DNA from: Roseibium aggregatum
GTDB lineage: Bacteria > Pseudomonadota > Alphaproteobacteria > Rhizobiales > Stappiaceae
Assembly: GCF_017309185.1 (NCBI RefSeq)
Contig: NZ_JAEKJZ010000001.1
Location: forward strand, 992,001-1,056,000
Length of the DNA: 64,000 bases
Direction of reading: 5' to 3'
In this document: in pieces, positions 25,241-36,800 of the stretch
Layout: each line of letters opens with the position of its first letter
Numbering within the stretch: position 1 is the first letter of the stretch
Made by a program: the position numbers and the translations under genes
The notes under the pieces: model-generated
Told to the model about the DNA's origin: nothing
The model's input: only the letters and a program-made list of their open reading frames with translations
Databases searched by the model: none

Positions 25241-26875
25241 ATGAATATCCTCCGCCTGCTCAGGGACGGCCCGCCCGCCAGCCGCCGGATGATCCTCGTT
25301 CTGGCCACTCTGTCCGGATTCGGCAATGCGGGCCTTGTCGGCCTCGTCAACGATGCCGCGGAACGGTCTCTGGTCGGAATGACCGTGGAGCCGAGGCTTC
25401 TCGTGGCCTATGTTCTGGCCTTGCTTTTCTTCCTTCTTTCCAACCGCTCCGCTCTGCATCAGGCGAACCGCTTCGTCCAGTCGCGGCTGGAGGCGACACG
25501 CCGCAGGATCGTCAACAAGATCCGGAAGGCCGATCTCAGGACGCTGGAACGGCTCGGGAAGGGCGATGTCTATGTGACCGTCGCCCAGGAAACGGATCAC
25601 CTGTCCCAGACCCTGCCGTTGCTGATCGGGGCGGCCCAAAGCGCGCTTTTGGTGCTGTTCCTGTTTTTCTACATCGCCGCTCTGTCCTTTGTGTCCTTCC
25701 TTGTGATCGCGACCTTCACCGCGCTCGGAGTGCGTTTTTTCCTGTCGCGGCAAAAGGCCCTGACGGTGTCGCTAGGAGAGGTGCACCACCGGGAGGCGGA
25801 GATGCTCGACAGCCTGATGCATTTCACGCTCGGCTTTCAGGAAATCCGGCTGAACGCGGACAAGAACGACGCGCTGTTCGCGCATTTTTCGGCTGTGACC
25901 GGCCGCCTCAAGGAGGTCGTGATCCGGCTGGGCGGGAGATGGGTTACCCTCCTGCAGTTCTCGAACGCCTTCATCTTCATGCTTGTCGGTGTCGTGGTCT
26001 TCGTGCTTCCGATATTCTTCTCCGGCTACACCGACACGATCTACAAGATCACCGCGGCAGCGGTGTTCTCGCTCGGCCCGATTGCCGCGATCATTTCCGT
26101 CGTCCGCCTCGTCGGGCGGGCGGAAGCGGGACTGGGGCATGTCTACGACCTGGAGCGGCGTCTCGATCGGGGAGCGCCTCGTCCGGTCGGACCTTCACCG
26201 CGGGAGCGCTCGCCCTTCCGGGATTTTTCCACCATCGAACTGGACGGCGTTGCATTCAAGTATATCGACGCCGACGGCAATATCACCTTTCAGGCCGGGC
26301 CTCTGGATCTTTCGCTGCAGCGGGGAGAGACGATCTTCCTGACCGGCGGCAACGGCTCGGGCAAGTCCACCGCCCTGAAACTCCTCTGCGGACTTTACAA
26401 GCCCGCAGAGGGGCGGATCCTGTGCGACGGGATAGAGATCGGCGACGACAACCGGCAGGAATACCGCGAGATCTTCTCCTGCATCTTCACCGATTTCCAT
26501 CTTTTCGACAGGCTTTACGGTATCGCCGACGCGGACCGGGAGGATGTCGAAAGGCTCATCGCGCGCATGGAGCTGAGCGACAAGGTGGGCTTCGAGAACG
26601 GACGGTTCACGACCCGGGAGCTGTCGACGGGGCAGCGCAAGCGGCTGGCGATGATCGTGAGCCTGCTCGAAGACCGGGAGGTCTATATCTTCGACGAATG
26701 GGCGGCGGATCAGGATGCCCATTTCCGCGAAGTCTACTACACGGAGATGCTTCCCGACTTCAAAGCCCGGGGCAAGACCGTCCTGGCGGTGACACATGAC
26801 GACCGCTACTGGTCCTGCTGCGACCGCCGTCTCTCGCTGGATCTCGGCACGATCCTTCTCGAGGGAGAAGGATAG
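25241..26875 (+). CDS. SyrD/PvdE-type ABC exporter half-transporter 1
   Basis: This 544-residue protein has a six-helix membrane domain (residues about 1-320) fused to a nucleotide-binding domain. It shows Walker A GGNGSGKST, the altered signature LSTGQRKRLAM and Walker B with the family-specific IFDEWAADQDAHF. These are marks of the cyclic-peptide/siderophore exporter family. It is the first gene of the operon leading to the AT-ER and PKS genes, with only 3 bases before a second copy, so the two probably form a heterodimer. Export of the finished product or a precursor, and self-protection, are the likely roles. Confidence 0.88.
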   Translation: MNILRLLRDGPPASRRMILVLATLSGFGNAGLVGLVNDAAERSLVGMTVEPRLLVAYVLALLFFLLSNRSALHQANRFVQSRLEATRRRIVNKIRKADLRTLERLGKGDVYVTVAQETDHLSQTLPLLIGAAQSALLVLFLFFYIAALSFVSFLVIATFTALGVRFFLSRQKALTVSLGEVHHREAEMLDSLMHFTLGFQEIRLNADKNDALFAHFSAVTGRLKEVVIRLGGRWVTLLQFSNAFIFMLVGVVVFVLPIFFSGYTDTIYKITAAAVFSLGPIAAIISVVRLVGRAEAGLGHVYDLERRLDRGAPRPVGPSPRERSPFRDFSTIELDGVAFKYIDADGNITFQAGPLDLSLQRGETIFLTGGNGSGKSTALKLLCGLYKPAEGRILCDGIEIGDDNRQEYREIFSCIFTDFHLFDRLYGIADADREDVERLIARMELSDKVGFENGRFTTRELSTGQRKRLAMIVSLLEDREVYIFDEWAADQDAHFREVYYTEMLPDFKARGKTVLAVTHDDRYWSCCDRRLSLDLGTILLEGEG

Positions 26876-26878
26876 GGC

Positions 26879-28528
26879 ATGGCGCTGTTCGACTTCATAA
26901 AACGCGCGGACCCGCGCCAGCTCCGCTGGATGTGGGTCCTGACGTTGATCGCCGGCTGCGCCAACGCGGCCCTGATCGTGGTCATCACCAATGTTGCCGA
27001 AACCGTCGCCAATGCGGGCCGGCCCAGTTTGCCCGGTTGGCTCGCCTTTCTGGGGGCGTTCGGCCTCTATTACCTCGCCAACCAGTTCGCGCTCACCCGG
27101 GCCATGGCAATCATCGAGGAACTCCTGAACCGGATCAGGCTCGAGATCGCCGACAAGTTGCGCAAATCGGAACTTCTTGTGGTCGATCGGCTGGACCGGG
27201 GCCAGCTCTACAATCTGGTGGCCAAGGAGACCAACCACCTTTCGGTCACCTTTCCCCTGATCGTCGATGCCATTCAGCAAGTCATCCTGCTCCTGGTCGC
27301 GACCTTCTATCTGCTTTATCTGTCGCCCGCCGCGTTCTTCGTTCTTCTGGCGACCATCGGGGCAGGCGTCCTCGGCTACAAGGTCATCGACAACCGCTAC
27401 CGCAACATTCTGCGGCTGGTGGAGCGCATGCAGGCGGAAATGCTCGACGCCATTCTCGATATCATCAACGGCAGCAAGGAATTGCGTCTGAACACCCGGC
27501 GCAGCGATGCGGTCGCGGCGGCCTACCGGAAGAGATCGAATATCCTTGAACGCCTGCTGGTGCGCTCGGTTGAGCACTGGGTTTCGCTGATCATGCTGGG
27601 AAGCATCGCGATGTTCACGATGCTGGGCGTCGTTGTGTTCGTTTTCCCGAATCTGGTCGCCGGTCACAAGACGACGATCTTTCAGCTGGTGCCGGTGCTT
27701 CTCTTCTGCATGGGAACGCTCGGCAAGACGGTGACCCAGTCCCCAATGTTCATGCGGGCGGAGGTCGGGCTGCAGTCGATCCTGACCGTCGACCGGGAGC
27801 TTTCCGAGGGGGCGAGCATATCGCCCGACGAGGCGCGCCACTTCGCCCGCTCATTCATCGATTTTTCGACAATTGACTTCAACGGCATCCGCTTCAGCTA
27901 CGATCCAAAGGACCCGGAGGCCTATGTCGTCGGCCCGCTCAACCTGACCGTTTCCCGGGGCGAGGTGATTTTCCTGGTCGGCGGCAACGGCAGTGGTAAA
28001 TCGACGGCCTTGCGCATGATGACCGGACTTTATCCGGTGCAGTCGGGCTGGATCGGGGTCGACGAGGCAACGGTCTCCGGCAAGGCGATTGCGGGATACC
28101 GGGAACTGTTTTCCTCCGTATTCGTCGATTTTCACCTGTTCGACCGGCTGTACGGCCTGGAGGATATCGATCCGAGTCGGGTCAACCGGCTGATCGCGGA
28201 AATGGGGCTCGCCGAGAAGGTCACCTTTGAGAACGGCCGCTTCAACCAGCTTCACCTGTCAACCGGTCAGAGAAAGCGGCTCGCGCTGATCGCGGCGATT
28301 GTCGAGGACCGCCCGGCCTATGTCTTCGATGAGTGGTCGGCCGAGCAGGACGTTCACTTCCGCGACAGCTTCTACAACGAGATTATTCCCAGGCTTCGGG
28401 AAGAGGGCAAAACGGTCATTGCGACGACCCACGACGAAAAATACTGGAATGTCGCCGACCGGGTGGTCAAACTGGACCTGGGGACCATAGAGTGGGTCAG
28501 GACGAAGGCCGAGTTGGAGGAGCAATGA
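26879..28528 (+). CDS. SyrD/PvdE-type ABC exporter half-transporter 2
   Basis: This 549-residue paralogue of the preceding gene has the same architecture: membrane domain then ATPase with GGNGSGKST, LSTGQRKRLAL and VFDEWSAEQDVHF. Both ATP sites look intact, so either homo- or heterodimers are possible, but the immediate adjacency favours a heterodimer. Its stop overlaps the start of the AT-ER gene (ATGA at 28525-28528), which ties expression of export to that of the assembly line. Confidence 0.88.
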   Translation: MALFDFIKRADPRQLRWMWVLTLIAGCANAALIVVITNVAETVANAGRPSLPGWLAFLGAFGLYYLANQFALTRAMAIIEELLNRIRLEIADKLRKSELLVVDRLDRGQLYNLVAKETNHLSVTFPLIVDAIQQVILLLVATFYLLYLSPAAFFVLLATIGAGVLGYKVIDNRYRNILRLVERMQAEMLDAILDIINGSKELRLNTRRSDAVAAAYRKRSNILERLLVRSVEHWVSLIMLGSIAMFTMLGVVVFVFPNLVAGHKTTIFQLVPVLLFCMGTLGKTVTQSPMFMRAEVGLQSILTVDRELSEGASISPDEARHFARSFIDFSTIDFNGIRFSYDPKDPEAYVVGPLNLTVSRGEVIFLVGGNGSGKSTALRMMTGLYPVQSGWIGVDEATVSGKAIAGYRELFSSVFVDFHLFDRLYGLEDIDPSRVNRLIAEMGLAEKVTFENGRFNQLHLSTGQRKRLALIAAIVEDRPAYVFDEWSAEQDVHFRDSFYNEIIPRLREEGKTVIATTHDEKYWNVADRVVKLDLGTIEWVRTKAELEEQ

Positions 28529-30861
28529 AGGTCTTTATGTTCCCCGGTCAGGGCGCACAGCGTCTCGGAATGGGTCATGACACGTTCATCCGGTTCAAGG
28601 ATCGGGTCGAGCAGGCGGACGATATCCTCGGTTACCGTATTTCCACGCTTTGCCAGGACGGTCCGATCGAGAAGCTGAGCCAGACCGAATATACCCAGCC
28701 GGCGCTCTATGTCGTGAACAGCCTTGCCTGGCTGAAGCAGATGGAAGACGAGGAAGAGACGCCCGGCTACCTTCTGGGGCATAGCGTCTCGGAATATGTG
28801 GCGCTTTACGCATCCGGTGTTCTTGATTTCGCATCCGGTCTGAAACTGGTGGCGAAGCGCGGCGCGCTGATGTCGCAAGCCCGGGGAGGCGGCATGGCCG
28901 CTGTCCTTGGCCTCGAGGCCGGAGCCATCGAGGACATTCTGCGCAACGAGGGCGTCGGGGATGTGTTCGCCGCGAACTTCAACACGCCCAGGCAGATTGT
29001 CCTGTCCGGCAGGCGGGAGGCCATCGTCGACGCGGAGGAGCTGTTCCTGAAGGCGGGGGCTTCTCACTACAAGGTTCTGCCCGTCAGCGGTGCCTTTCAC
29101 ACGCCCTTCATGGAAGGCGCCCGCGCTCAATTTGCAGGGTTCTTCGAGACTTTCGAATTCGGCACGCAAAAGGTTTCTGTGATCTCCAATGTCACAGCCC
29201 GTCCGCACAGGGACGCGGACATCAAGACGCGCATGATCGAGCAGATTACGGCACCCGTGCGCTGGAGCGAGAGCCTGCGCTATCTGCTCGCGAAAGGGGT
29301 CGCCTTCGCCGACACCGTGGAAATCGGTCCGGACGGGCCGCCGGTCGTGAGACCGATGTTCAAACGGACGGAGCTTGAAGCGGGTCCGCTCGATGCCGGA
29401 GACCTTGCCGCCGAAGAGGCTGCGGCGAAAGCTTCGGAAGAGGTTCACTCCGAAAATCCGGCGGTTGAAACGGGAACCGAACCACCGAAGAAACTGAACG
29501 GCGCCAATTTCTCCTTTGGCCAAGTCACCATGGAAAACATCGGCTCCCGCGCCTTTTGCGATGCGTTCGGCGTACGATACCCTTATGTCAGCGGCGCCAT
29601 GTACCAGGGGATCGCTTCCGCCGCGATGGTGGTCCGAATGGGCAAGGCCGGTCTGCTCGGATTTTTCGGCGCCGCCGGTCTTCCGACCTCCGCGATCGGA
29701 ACCGCCATTCGGGAAATCCGCGCGCAAGTGCCAGCCGACGCCCCTTTCGGCGTCAATTTCATCGCCCATCTCAACCGGCCTTATCTGGAGGACGACCTGA
29801 CGGATCTTCTTCTTGAGGAAGGTGTCGGGATTGTCGAGGCCTCGGCCTTCATGGAAGTGACCCAGGCCCTGGTCCGCTACCGGGCGAAGGGGCTGCGGGC
29901 GGAAAACGGAAAGGTCCTTGCTGGCAACAAGATTATCGCAAAGGTCTCCCGCCCCGATGTCGCTGCGCAGTTTCTCAGCGCCGCGCCGGAACCGCTCGTC
30001 GAAAAACTGCTGAAGGAAGGACTGATCACGGCAGAGGAAGTCGATCTTCTGCGCAAGGTTCCAATGGCTGACGCCATCTGCGTTGAATCCGATTCCGGCG
30101 GTCATACGGACCAGGGCATGCCGTTTGCCCTGATCCCGCCGATCCTGAAACTGAGGGACGAGGCGGAACAGAGGTTCAAGGATTTCGGCAAGCTTTTTGT
30201 CGGTGCGGCTGGTGGTATCGGCACCCCGGAGGCCGTCGCCGCGGTTCTGGTGCTGGGCGCGGACTTCATCGTGACCGGGTCGATCAACCAGTGCACGGTC
30301 GAGGCGGGAACCAGCGACGCCGTCAAGGACATGCTTGAGGGAATCAACGTCTACGACACCGCCTATGCCCCCTCGGGCGAGATGTTCGAGCTCGGCTCGA
30401 AGATCCAGGTTCTGAAGAAAGGCGTCTTCTTTCCGGCGCGTGCGGAAAAGCTGGTCGCGCTCTACCGTCAGAGCGAGAGCCTGGAGGCCATCGACCCCAG
30501 GCTTCGCGGTCAGATCGAGGATCGCTATTTCGGCCGGAGTTTCGAAGACGTCTTCGAAGAAGTCGCGCGCTCTTATCCGGCTGCGGAGATCGAGCGCGCC
30601 GAAAAAATGCCCAAGCACAAGATGGCGCTCGTATTCAAGCGCTACTACCGGGACACCACCGATTGGGCACTGAAAGGCGACATGGCCCGCAAGGTCGACT
30701 TCCAGGTCCATTGCGGCCCGGCGCAGGGCGCCTTCAACCAATGGGTCGCCGGAACGGATCTGGCCTCCTGGCGAAACCGTCATGCCGACACCATCGGCCT
30801 GCACATGCTTGAGCAGACGGTGGATCTCCTGAACCGCCGTCTGTCGGTTCTGGTGGGATAG
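28525..30861 (+). CDS. Trans-acting acyltransferase fused to PfaD-type enoyl reductase (AT-ER)
   Basis: This 778-residue bifunctional protein supplies the AT-less modules. Residues 1-290 are a malonyl-CoA:ACP transacylase with GQGAQ, nucleophile S87 in GHSVSEYVAL, the carboxylate-binding R112 and GAFHTPFM. After a Glu/Ala-rich linker, residues about 330-778 form an FMN-dependent trans-enoyl reductase of the PfaD family (VRYPYVSGAMYQGIAS, GLLGFFGAAGLP, ESDSGGHTDQGM). The start ATG 28525 overlaps the exporter stop with GGAGGA upstream; the longer open frame starts inside the exporter gene. It is expected to load malonyl units on all modules and saturate selected double bonds. Confidence 0.94.
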   Translation: MKVFMFPGQGAQRLGMGHDTFIRFKDRVEQADDILGYRISTLCQDGPIEKLSQTEYTQPALYVVNSLAWLKQMEDEEETPGYLLGHSVSEYVALYASGVLDFASGLKLVAKRGALMSQARGGGMAAVLGLEAGAIEDILRNEGVGDVFAANFNTPRQIVLSGRREAIVDAEELFLKAGASHYKVLPVSGAFHTPFMEGARAQFAGFFETFEFGTQKVSVISNVTARPHRDADIKTRMIEQITAPVRWSESLRYLLAKGVAFADTVEIGPDGPPVVRPMFKRTELEAGPLDAGDLAAEEAAAKASEEVHSENPAVETGTEPPKKLNGANFSFGQVTMENIGSRAFCDAFGVRYPYVSGAMYQGIASAAMVVRMGKAGLLGFFGAAGLPTSAIGTAIREIRAQVPADAPFGVNFIAHLNRPYLEDDLTDLLLEEGVGIVEASAFMEVTQALVRYRAKGLRAENGKVLAGNKIIAKVSRPDVAAQFLSAAPEPLVEKLLKEGLITAEEVDLLRKVPMADAICVESDSGGHTDQGMPFALIPPILKLRDEAEQRFKDFGKLFVGAAGGIGTPEAVAAVLVLGADFIVTGSINQCTVEAGTSDAVKDMLEGINVYDTAYAPSGEMFELGSKIQVLKKGVFFPARAEKLVALYRQSESLEAIDPRLRGQIEDRYFGRSFEDVFEEVARSYPAAEIERAEKMPKHKMALVFKRYYRDTTDWALKGDMARKVDFQVHCGPAQGAFNQWVAGTDLASWRNRHADTIGLHMLEQTVDLLNRRLSVLVG

Positions 30862-30874
30862 GGGGAGGTTGGCC

Positions 30875-33800
30875 ATGGAAAACCAGGTCCCCCGCGAGCC
30901 GGTTGCCATCATCGGGGTCGGATTACGTCTGCCTGGAGCCGATAGCCTGAACGGGTTCTGGGACCATCTCGCCGCCGAACGCTCTCTTATTTCCAAGGTG
31001 CCCGCCGAGCGCTGGAGCGCCGACGACCTGAAGGGGGATCCGTCAAAGGGCAACAAGACCAGCAGCGTCTGGGGTGGTTTCATCGAGCATGCGGATTGCT
31101 TCGACGCGGAATTCTTCGGGATTTCACCGCGCGAAGCCGCCTGGATGGACCCCCAGCAGCGCTTCGCGCTGGAGATGGCCTGGCATGCGATCGAGGACGC
31201 CGGCTATCGGGCCTCGGATCTGGCCGGCAGCCGGACCGGTGTCTACATGGGCGTCTGCCACTGGGACTACGCGGAGCTTCTGGAAAAGCATCTTTCCACT
31301 GTCGACGCCTATACGCCGACGGGAATAGCGTTTTCGATCATTGCCAACCGGGTGTCCCATTTCTTCGATTTTCAGGGCCCCAGCATCACCAACGACACCG
31401 CCTGCGCCGCCTCGATGACGTCGCTCTTCGAGGCGGTGCGGGCGATCCAGGACGGCACCTGCGAGCTGGCGCTGGCCGGCGGTGTCAATCTCATCTGGTC
31501 GCCGAACCATTTCGTCGCCTTTTCCAAGGCAGGGATGCTCTCCAGGGAAGGCCGCAGCAAGGCGTTTGATGAGGCGGCGGACGGTTATGTCCGGGGCGAG
31601 GGTGGTGCGGTTCTTTTGCTCAAGCCCTTGAAAAAGGCGCTGGAGGACAACGATCCGATCCACGCGGTTATTAAAGGCATAGGTATCAACCATGGCGGCA
31701 GGACGAATTCGCTGACCGTCACCAACCCGGCAGCCCAGGCGGAGCTAATCAAGCAGGTCCACCGCGAGGTCGGTGTCAGCCCGGACAAAGTCTCTTACAT
31801 CGAGGCTCACGGTCCGGGAACGCCGCTTGGCGATCCGATCGAAATCTCCGGTCTCAAGCAGGCTTTCTCGGCCCTGGCCGAAGAAAACGGCGTTAGTTTT
31901 GTCCCGGAAAGCTGCGGGATCGGTTCGGTGAAGACGAACATCGGTCACCTGGAAGGAGCCGCCGGTGTCGCCGGGATCGTAAAGGTGCTGGCATCGCTGA
32001 ACCACGGGCGCCTGCCCGCGAATGTCGGGTTCAAGGACCAGAACCGGCTGATCGATCTTTCCGGTTCGCCGTTCCGGATCCAGAAGGAGCTGACCGCCTG
32101 GCCAAGGCAAGAGGGGGCGCCGAGGCGTGCCTGCGTCAGTTCGTTCGGCTTTGGCGGGAGCAACGGTCACGTGCTTCTGGAGGAAGCACCGTTCCGCTCG
32201 CAGGAAATTCCTGAAACCGAAGCCCCGATCCTTGTAATTCCGCTTTCGGCTCAAAACCACGGCCGTCTCACCCAATACACCGCCGAACTACTGCGGTTCG
32301 TCGAAAAGGCGGACTGGCAAGACATGTCCCTTGCCGATATTGCCTGCACGTTCCAGACAGCGCGCGAGCCGATGGAGGCCCGCCAGGTCTTCCTCGCACG
32401 CAACCCGGTCGAGCTCGCCACAGCACTGCGCGGCTATTTGATCGAGGAAACCAGCGAAAACGGTATTCGGACCGGGGCATCCGTCGACACGGCATCGGAA
32501 GAGGCGTCGGAGATCGTCGCCTTGGCCCAGAGATGGACCAGCGGAGATGATGTCGACTGGACACTCGCCGGGGCAAATGGCGGGCGACGGATCCATCTGC
32601 CGGCCTATCCGTTCGAACGGCGGCGGCACTGGATGGATCTCTCCCCTGGCGCGAAGGATCAGAAGCCGGTCCCGCACCCGCTCCTGCACCGGAACACCTC
32701 CGGCTTCGACAGGAGCAGCTTCGAGACCCGGCTGACGGGCGACGAATTCATTCTGGCCGATCACCATGTCGATGGACGGCAGGTGCTGCCGGGTGTCGCC
32801 TGCCTTGAAATGGTGCGGGCGGCAACGGACCTGGCCGGCGGTCTGCCGGATGCGGGCCTGGTTATCGAGAACGCAGTCTGGACAAAGCCGGTGCTGGTGG
32901 AAGATCGGCGCGCGATCACGGTCGAAACGCGGCTGGAACGGCCGGAAACCGGCGAGATCGGCTTCTCGATCCGGACGCTGGATGCCGCCAACGGCAAGAC
33001 CACACCGCTTGCGGATGTTCCCAACGCGACAGGCACCCTTCGTCCGCTCGTGGTCTTTACGCCGGAAACCGTCGATCTCGAGGCCCTGAAAAGCCGGATT
33101 TCCGAGCCTGTCGAGCCCGGAACCTGCTACGACTGGCTGCGTGCGAGCGGTGTGGACCATGGACCCGCCTTCAGAGCGCTGACGAAAGTAAGCCGGGGTG
33201 AGGGCGAGGTTCTGGCGCAGATCCGGCTACCGCGCCGCTTGCAGTCGTCTCTCGAGACCATGCCGCTCCATCCGGTCATACTGGATGCCGCCATTCAGGC
33301 CTGGATCGCGACTGGCAGCGCAGCGCCCAAGGGAGCGGCGGTCCCCTTCGCCTGCGGAAGCATTGAAGTTTCCGGTCCTTGCGAACCGGTCATGTGGGCC
33401 CATGTGCGGTTGAAACCCGGTCAGGCTCCGGATGCGCCGGTGCGCAAGCTCGACATCGATCTTCTCGACAAGACCGGGGAACGCAGGATCGCCTTCAGGG
33501 ACCTGACGCTTCGGGTCCTGAAGCGGGAAACTCCGGCGGAAAAGGCATCCGGCGCACAAATGCCGCTGATCGTCACCGACGGCGGCTGGCGGCCCATGCC
33601 GCTTCAGCTGCGTGCGGACGATAAAAAGCACCAGACCCGGGTCCTGCTTGCAGGGACGGACGAGCGGACGGCGGAGGATCTGGCCCGACAAACCGGCTGG
33701 AGCGTTGAGATGCTTCCCGATGTCGCCGGACTTGGGCACGCCGAGGCCGCGGAGATCGTCTTCGCCGCTGCCTCCGGCGCCGTTCGGGAGATCATGCGCT

Positions 33801-36800
33801 CGCGCCCGGCAGAGCCGGTTACGGTCCTCGTTCTTGCGGCTGACGGTGTTCCGGCCCCCGTGATCACCCCGCTTGCCGGTCTCCTCAAAACCGCCGCGAT
33901 CGAGAGCCCCAAGGTTTCCGGACGGGTGGTTTTCATTTCAGGCGAAATCTCCAAAGACCGTCTGAAATCCATCGCCTTGGCCGAAACGCGGGCAGGGGAT
34001 ACGCTTGTCGAACTGCGCTACGACTCGGGCGGCCAGCGCCATGCATGGCTGCCGTTGTCCGAGATGTGTAGGGGCGAGGCGGCAGATGTCGGCATCGACC
34101 CGGCCGGAGCCTATTGGGTCACCGGCGGCTTGGGCGGTCTTGGCCGTATCTTCGCGGAATGGCTGATCTCCAAGGGCGCCCGCAGGCTGGTTCTGACCGG
34201 CCGAAGCCCGGAGCCGGGCAAGGAAGCCCTGGCATGGCTGTCTGGACTTCAGGCAGCGGGAGCCGCCGTGGTCTACCGCGCCTGCGATGTTGCGGACCCG
34301 TCCGATGTCGAAAAACTTGTGGCGCGGATCGAAGGCGAACAGCGTCCGCTCAAAGGCATCATTCATGCGGCCGGGATACTGGATGACGGCTATATACTGA
34401 CCCAGGGCCCGGCGAGCGCAGCCGTCGTGTTCGCCCCCAAACTGGCGGGAACCGTCAATCTGGACGAGGCGACCCGCCATCTGCCGCTTGATTTCTTCGT
34501 GCTCTGCTCTTCCATCGCGTCCGTTTTCGGCAACGCGGGGCAGGCCGTTTATGCCGCCGCCAACGCCTTTCTGGATGCCTTCGCCGAAACGAGGGCGCAG
34601 GACGTGGCCGCCGGCGAGCGCAACGGCCGGACTGTTGCCATTGCCTGGCCGCTCTGGGCAGATGGCGGCATGTCCGTTGACAAGGCAACGCTTGAGGGGA
34701 TGAGGCGCCGCCTCGGGCTGACACCGCTGCCGCGCGACGCCGGACTGGCGGCTCTGGAAACGATCCTTTCGACAAGTGGCACGTCGCGCAACACGGTGCT
34801 TTACGGCGATCTGGAGCGGATCGACGAGGTGCTCGCGGACTATGGCCAGGGCCTCGTTGAACCGGAATCGGAAGGGCCGGAGCCGCAAGTCACCGCGTCC
34901 GCTGAGGCATCGGGACTGGACGATGCGACGCTCGAACGCAAGACGGTCGATTTCGTTCGCGGCACTCTGGCGGATGTCCTGGAAATGGACGCGAGCCGCA
35001 TCCGGGCCAACCGCAAGCTAGAGGAATACGGTCTCGATTCCATCGCGATCGTCGAGGCCACCAACCGGCTGGAAGAGGCGCTCGGGCCGCTGTCGAAGAC
35101 CCTGTTCTTCGAATTTGTCGATCTGTTGGGCGTCGCGAAGCATCTGGTGGAGGGCCACGGCGGCGCGCTCCGATCGGTGTTCGCGGAGGATCTTCAGGAG
35201 GACACCGGACCTGCGGCCGAGGAGCAAAAGGCGGTCGCGGCCGAGGCGGAGATCTCCGAGGTCAGGGTTTCCCCGCCTGTTCCTGAGGAGCGGGGGCGGA
35301 GGTCTTCGGAAGACGGCAGAGACGACCGGCACGACATCGCCATTGTCGGTCTGTCGCTACGTGTCTCCAACGCCGATACCCAGGACGCCTTCTGGAAAAT
35401 GCTGTCGGAGGGAATCGACGGTTTCGAACCGGTGCCGAAAGAGCGCTGGGACAACGGCGCGCTCCACCACGGCGAGCGCGACGTGCTCGGCAAGACGGTT
35501 GTCCGGACCGGCGCGTTCCTGCCGGATATCGACAAGTTCGATCCGCGCTATTTCCGCATTTCCCAGGCCGAAGCCGAACTGATGTCGCCGGAGGTCCGGC
35601 TGTTCTTGCAGGCGAGCGTCGAGGCCTTCGAGGATGCCGGCTATTCCCGTGAGACCATGGCGCGGCGTTTCGGTGGCGACGTCGCTGTGATTGTCGGGTC
35701 GATGACCAACGAATACGATCTCTACGGCTTCCAGAACATGCTGATGCGCGGCTCCCTGGCAAGCGGCAGCTATACCGGCACCGTGCCGAACATGGTGTCC
35801 TACTACTACGGCTTCACCGGGCCGTCCTACTTTCTCGACACCATGTGTTCCGCCGCCTCGACCTGTATCCACGAGGCGGTGCATATGCTCCGGGCGGGCC
35901 GCTGCAAGATGGCGCTCGCCGGCGGGGTCAGCCTGCTCTTACATCCGCAAAAGCTGATCGCAACCTCCCAGGAGCATTTCACCACCAAGTCGGCGGACGT
36001 CATTCGCGGCTACGGGCTGGGCGCGGAAGGCACGATCCTCGGCGAAGGCGTCGGCGCCCTGGTGCTGAAGTCTTTGGTGGAGGCGGAGCGCGACGGCGAT
36101 CACGTCTACGGCGTGATCAAGGGCTCTGGCATCAGCAACGCCGGGGTCCGCAACGGGTTCACCGTGCCCAATCCCAACCAGCAGGCGGTGGCCATCGAGA
36201 AGGCGCTGGAGGATGCGGGCATCGGTGCGGAGACCATCGGCTATATCGAGGGCCACGGCTCGGGGACCGCGCTTGGCGATCCGATCGAGGTCAAGGCGCT
36301 GACCCAGGTGTTCCGCAAGCATACGGACGCGGTTCAGAGCGTTCCCATCGGCACGGTGAAGAGCAATGTCGCGCATCTTCTGGGTGCCTCGGGTCTCGCG
36401 GGCATCGTCAAGGTGCTGGCTCAGCTGAAGCACGGCCAGCTCGCGCCCTCGCTTCACGCCGAAACGCTCAACCCGGATATTCCCTTCGAAACCTCGCCCT
36501 TCTACGTCCAGCGCGATCTCTCTCCCTGGCAACGGCTGACGGATCAAACGGGCGCCGAGTTGCCGCGCAGAGCGGGTGTAACCTCTATCGGTGCAGGGGG
36601 CATAAACTCCCATATCGTCATCGAGGAATACCGCGCGCCCGCACGGTCCGCCGCGCCGCGAGAGGCGGAGCTTCTGGTGTTCTCGGCGCTGACGCCGGAC
36701 CGGTTGAAGGCGGTGCTGGAACGCTTTGCCGGTTTCCTGCGTCAAGATCCCCAAGAAAACCTGGCCGATGCCGCCTTCACGCTTCAGGAAGGCCGGAACG

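Noticed and set aside
28333-28524. Upstream extension of the AT-ER reading frame
   Set aside because: It lies inside the exporter gene; ATG 28525 has a good ribosome site and begins at the AT fold.
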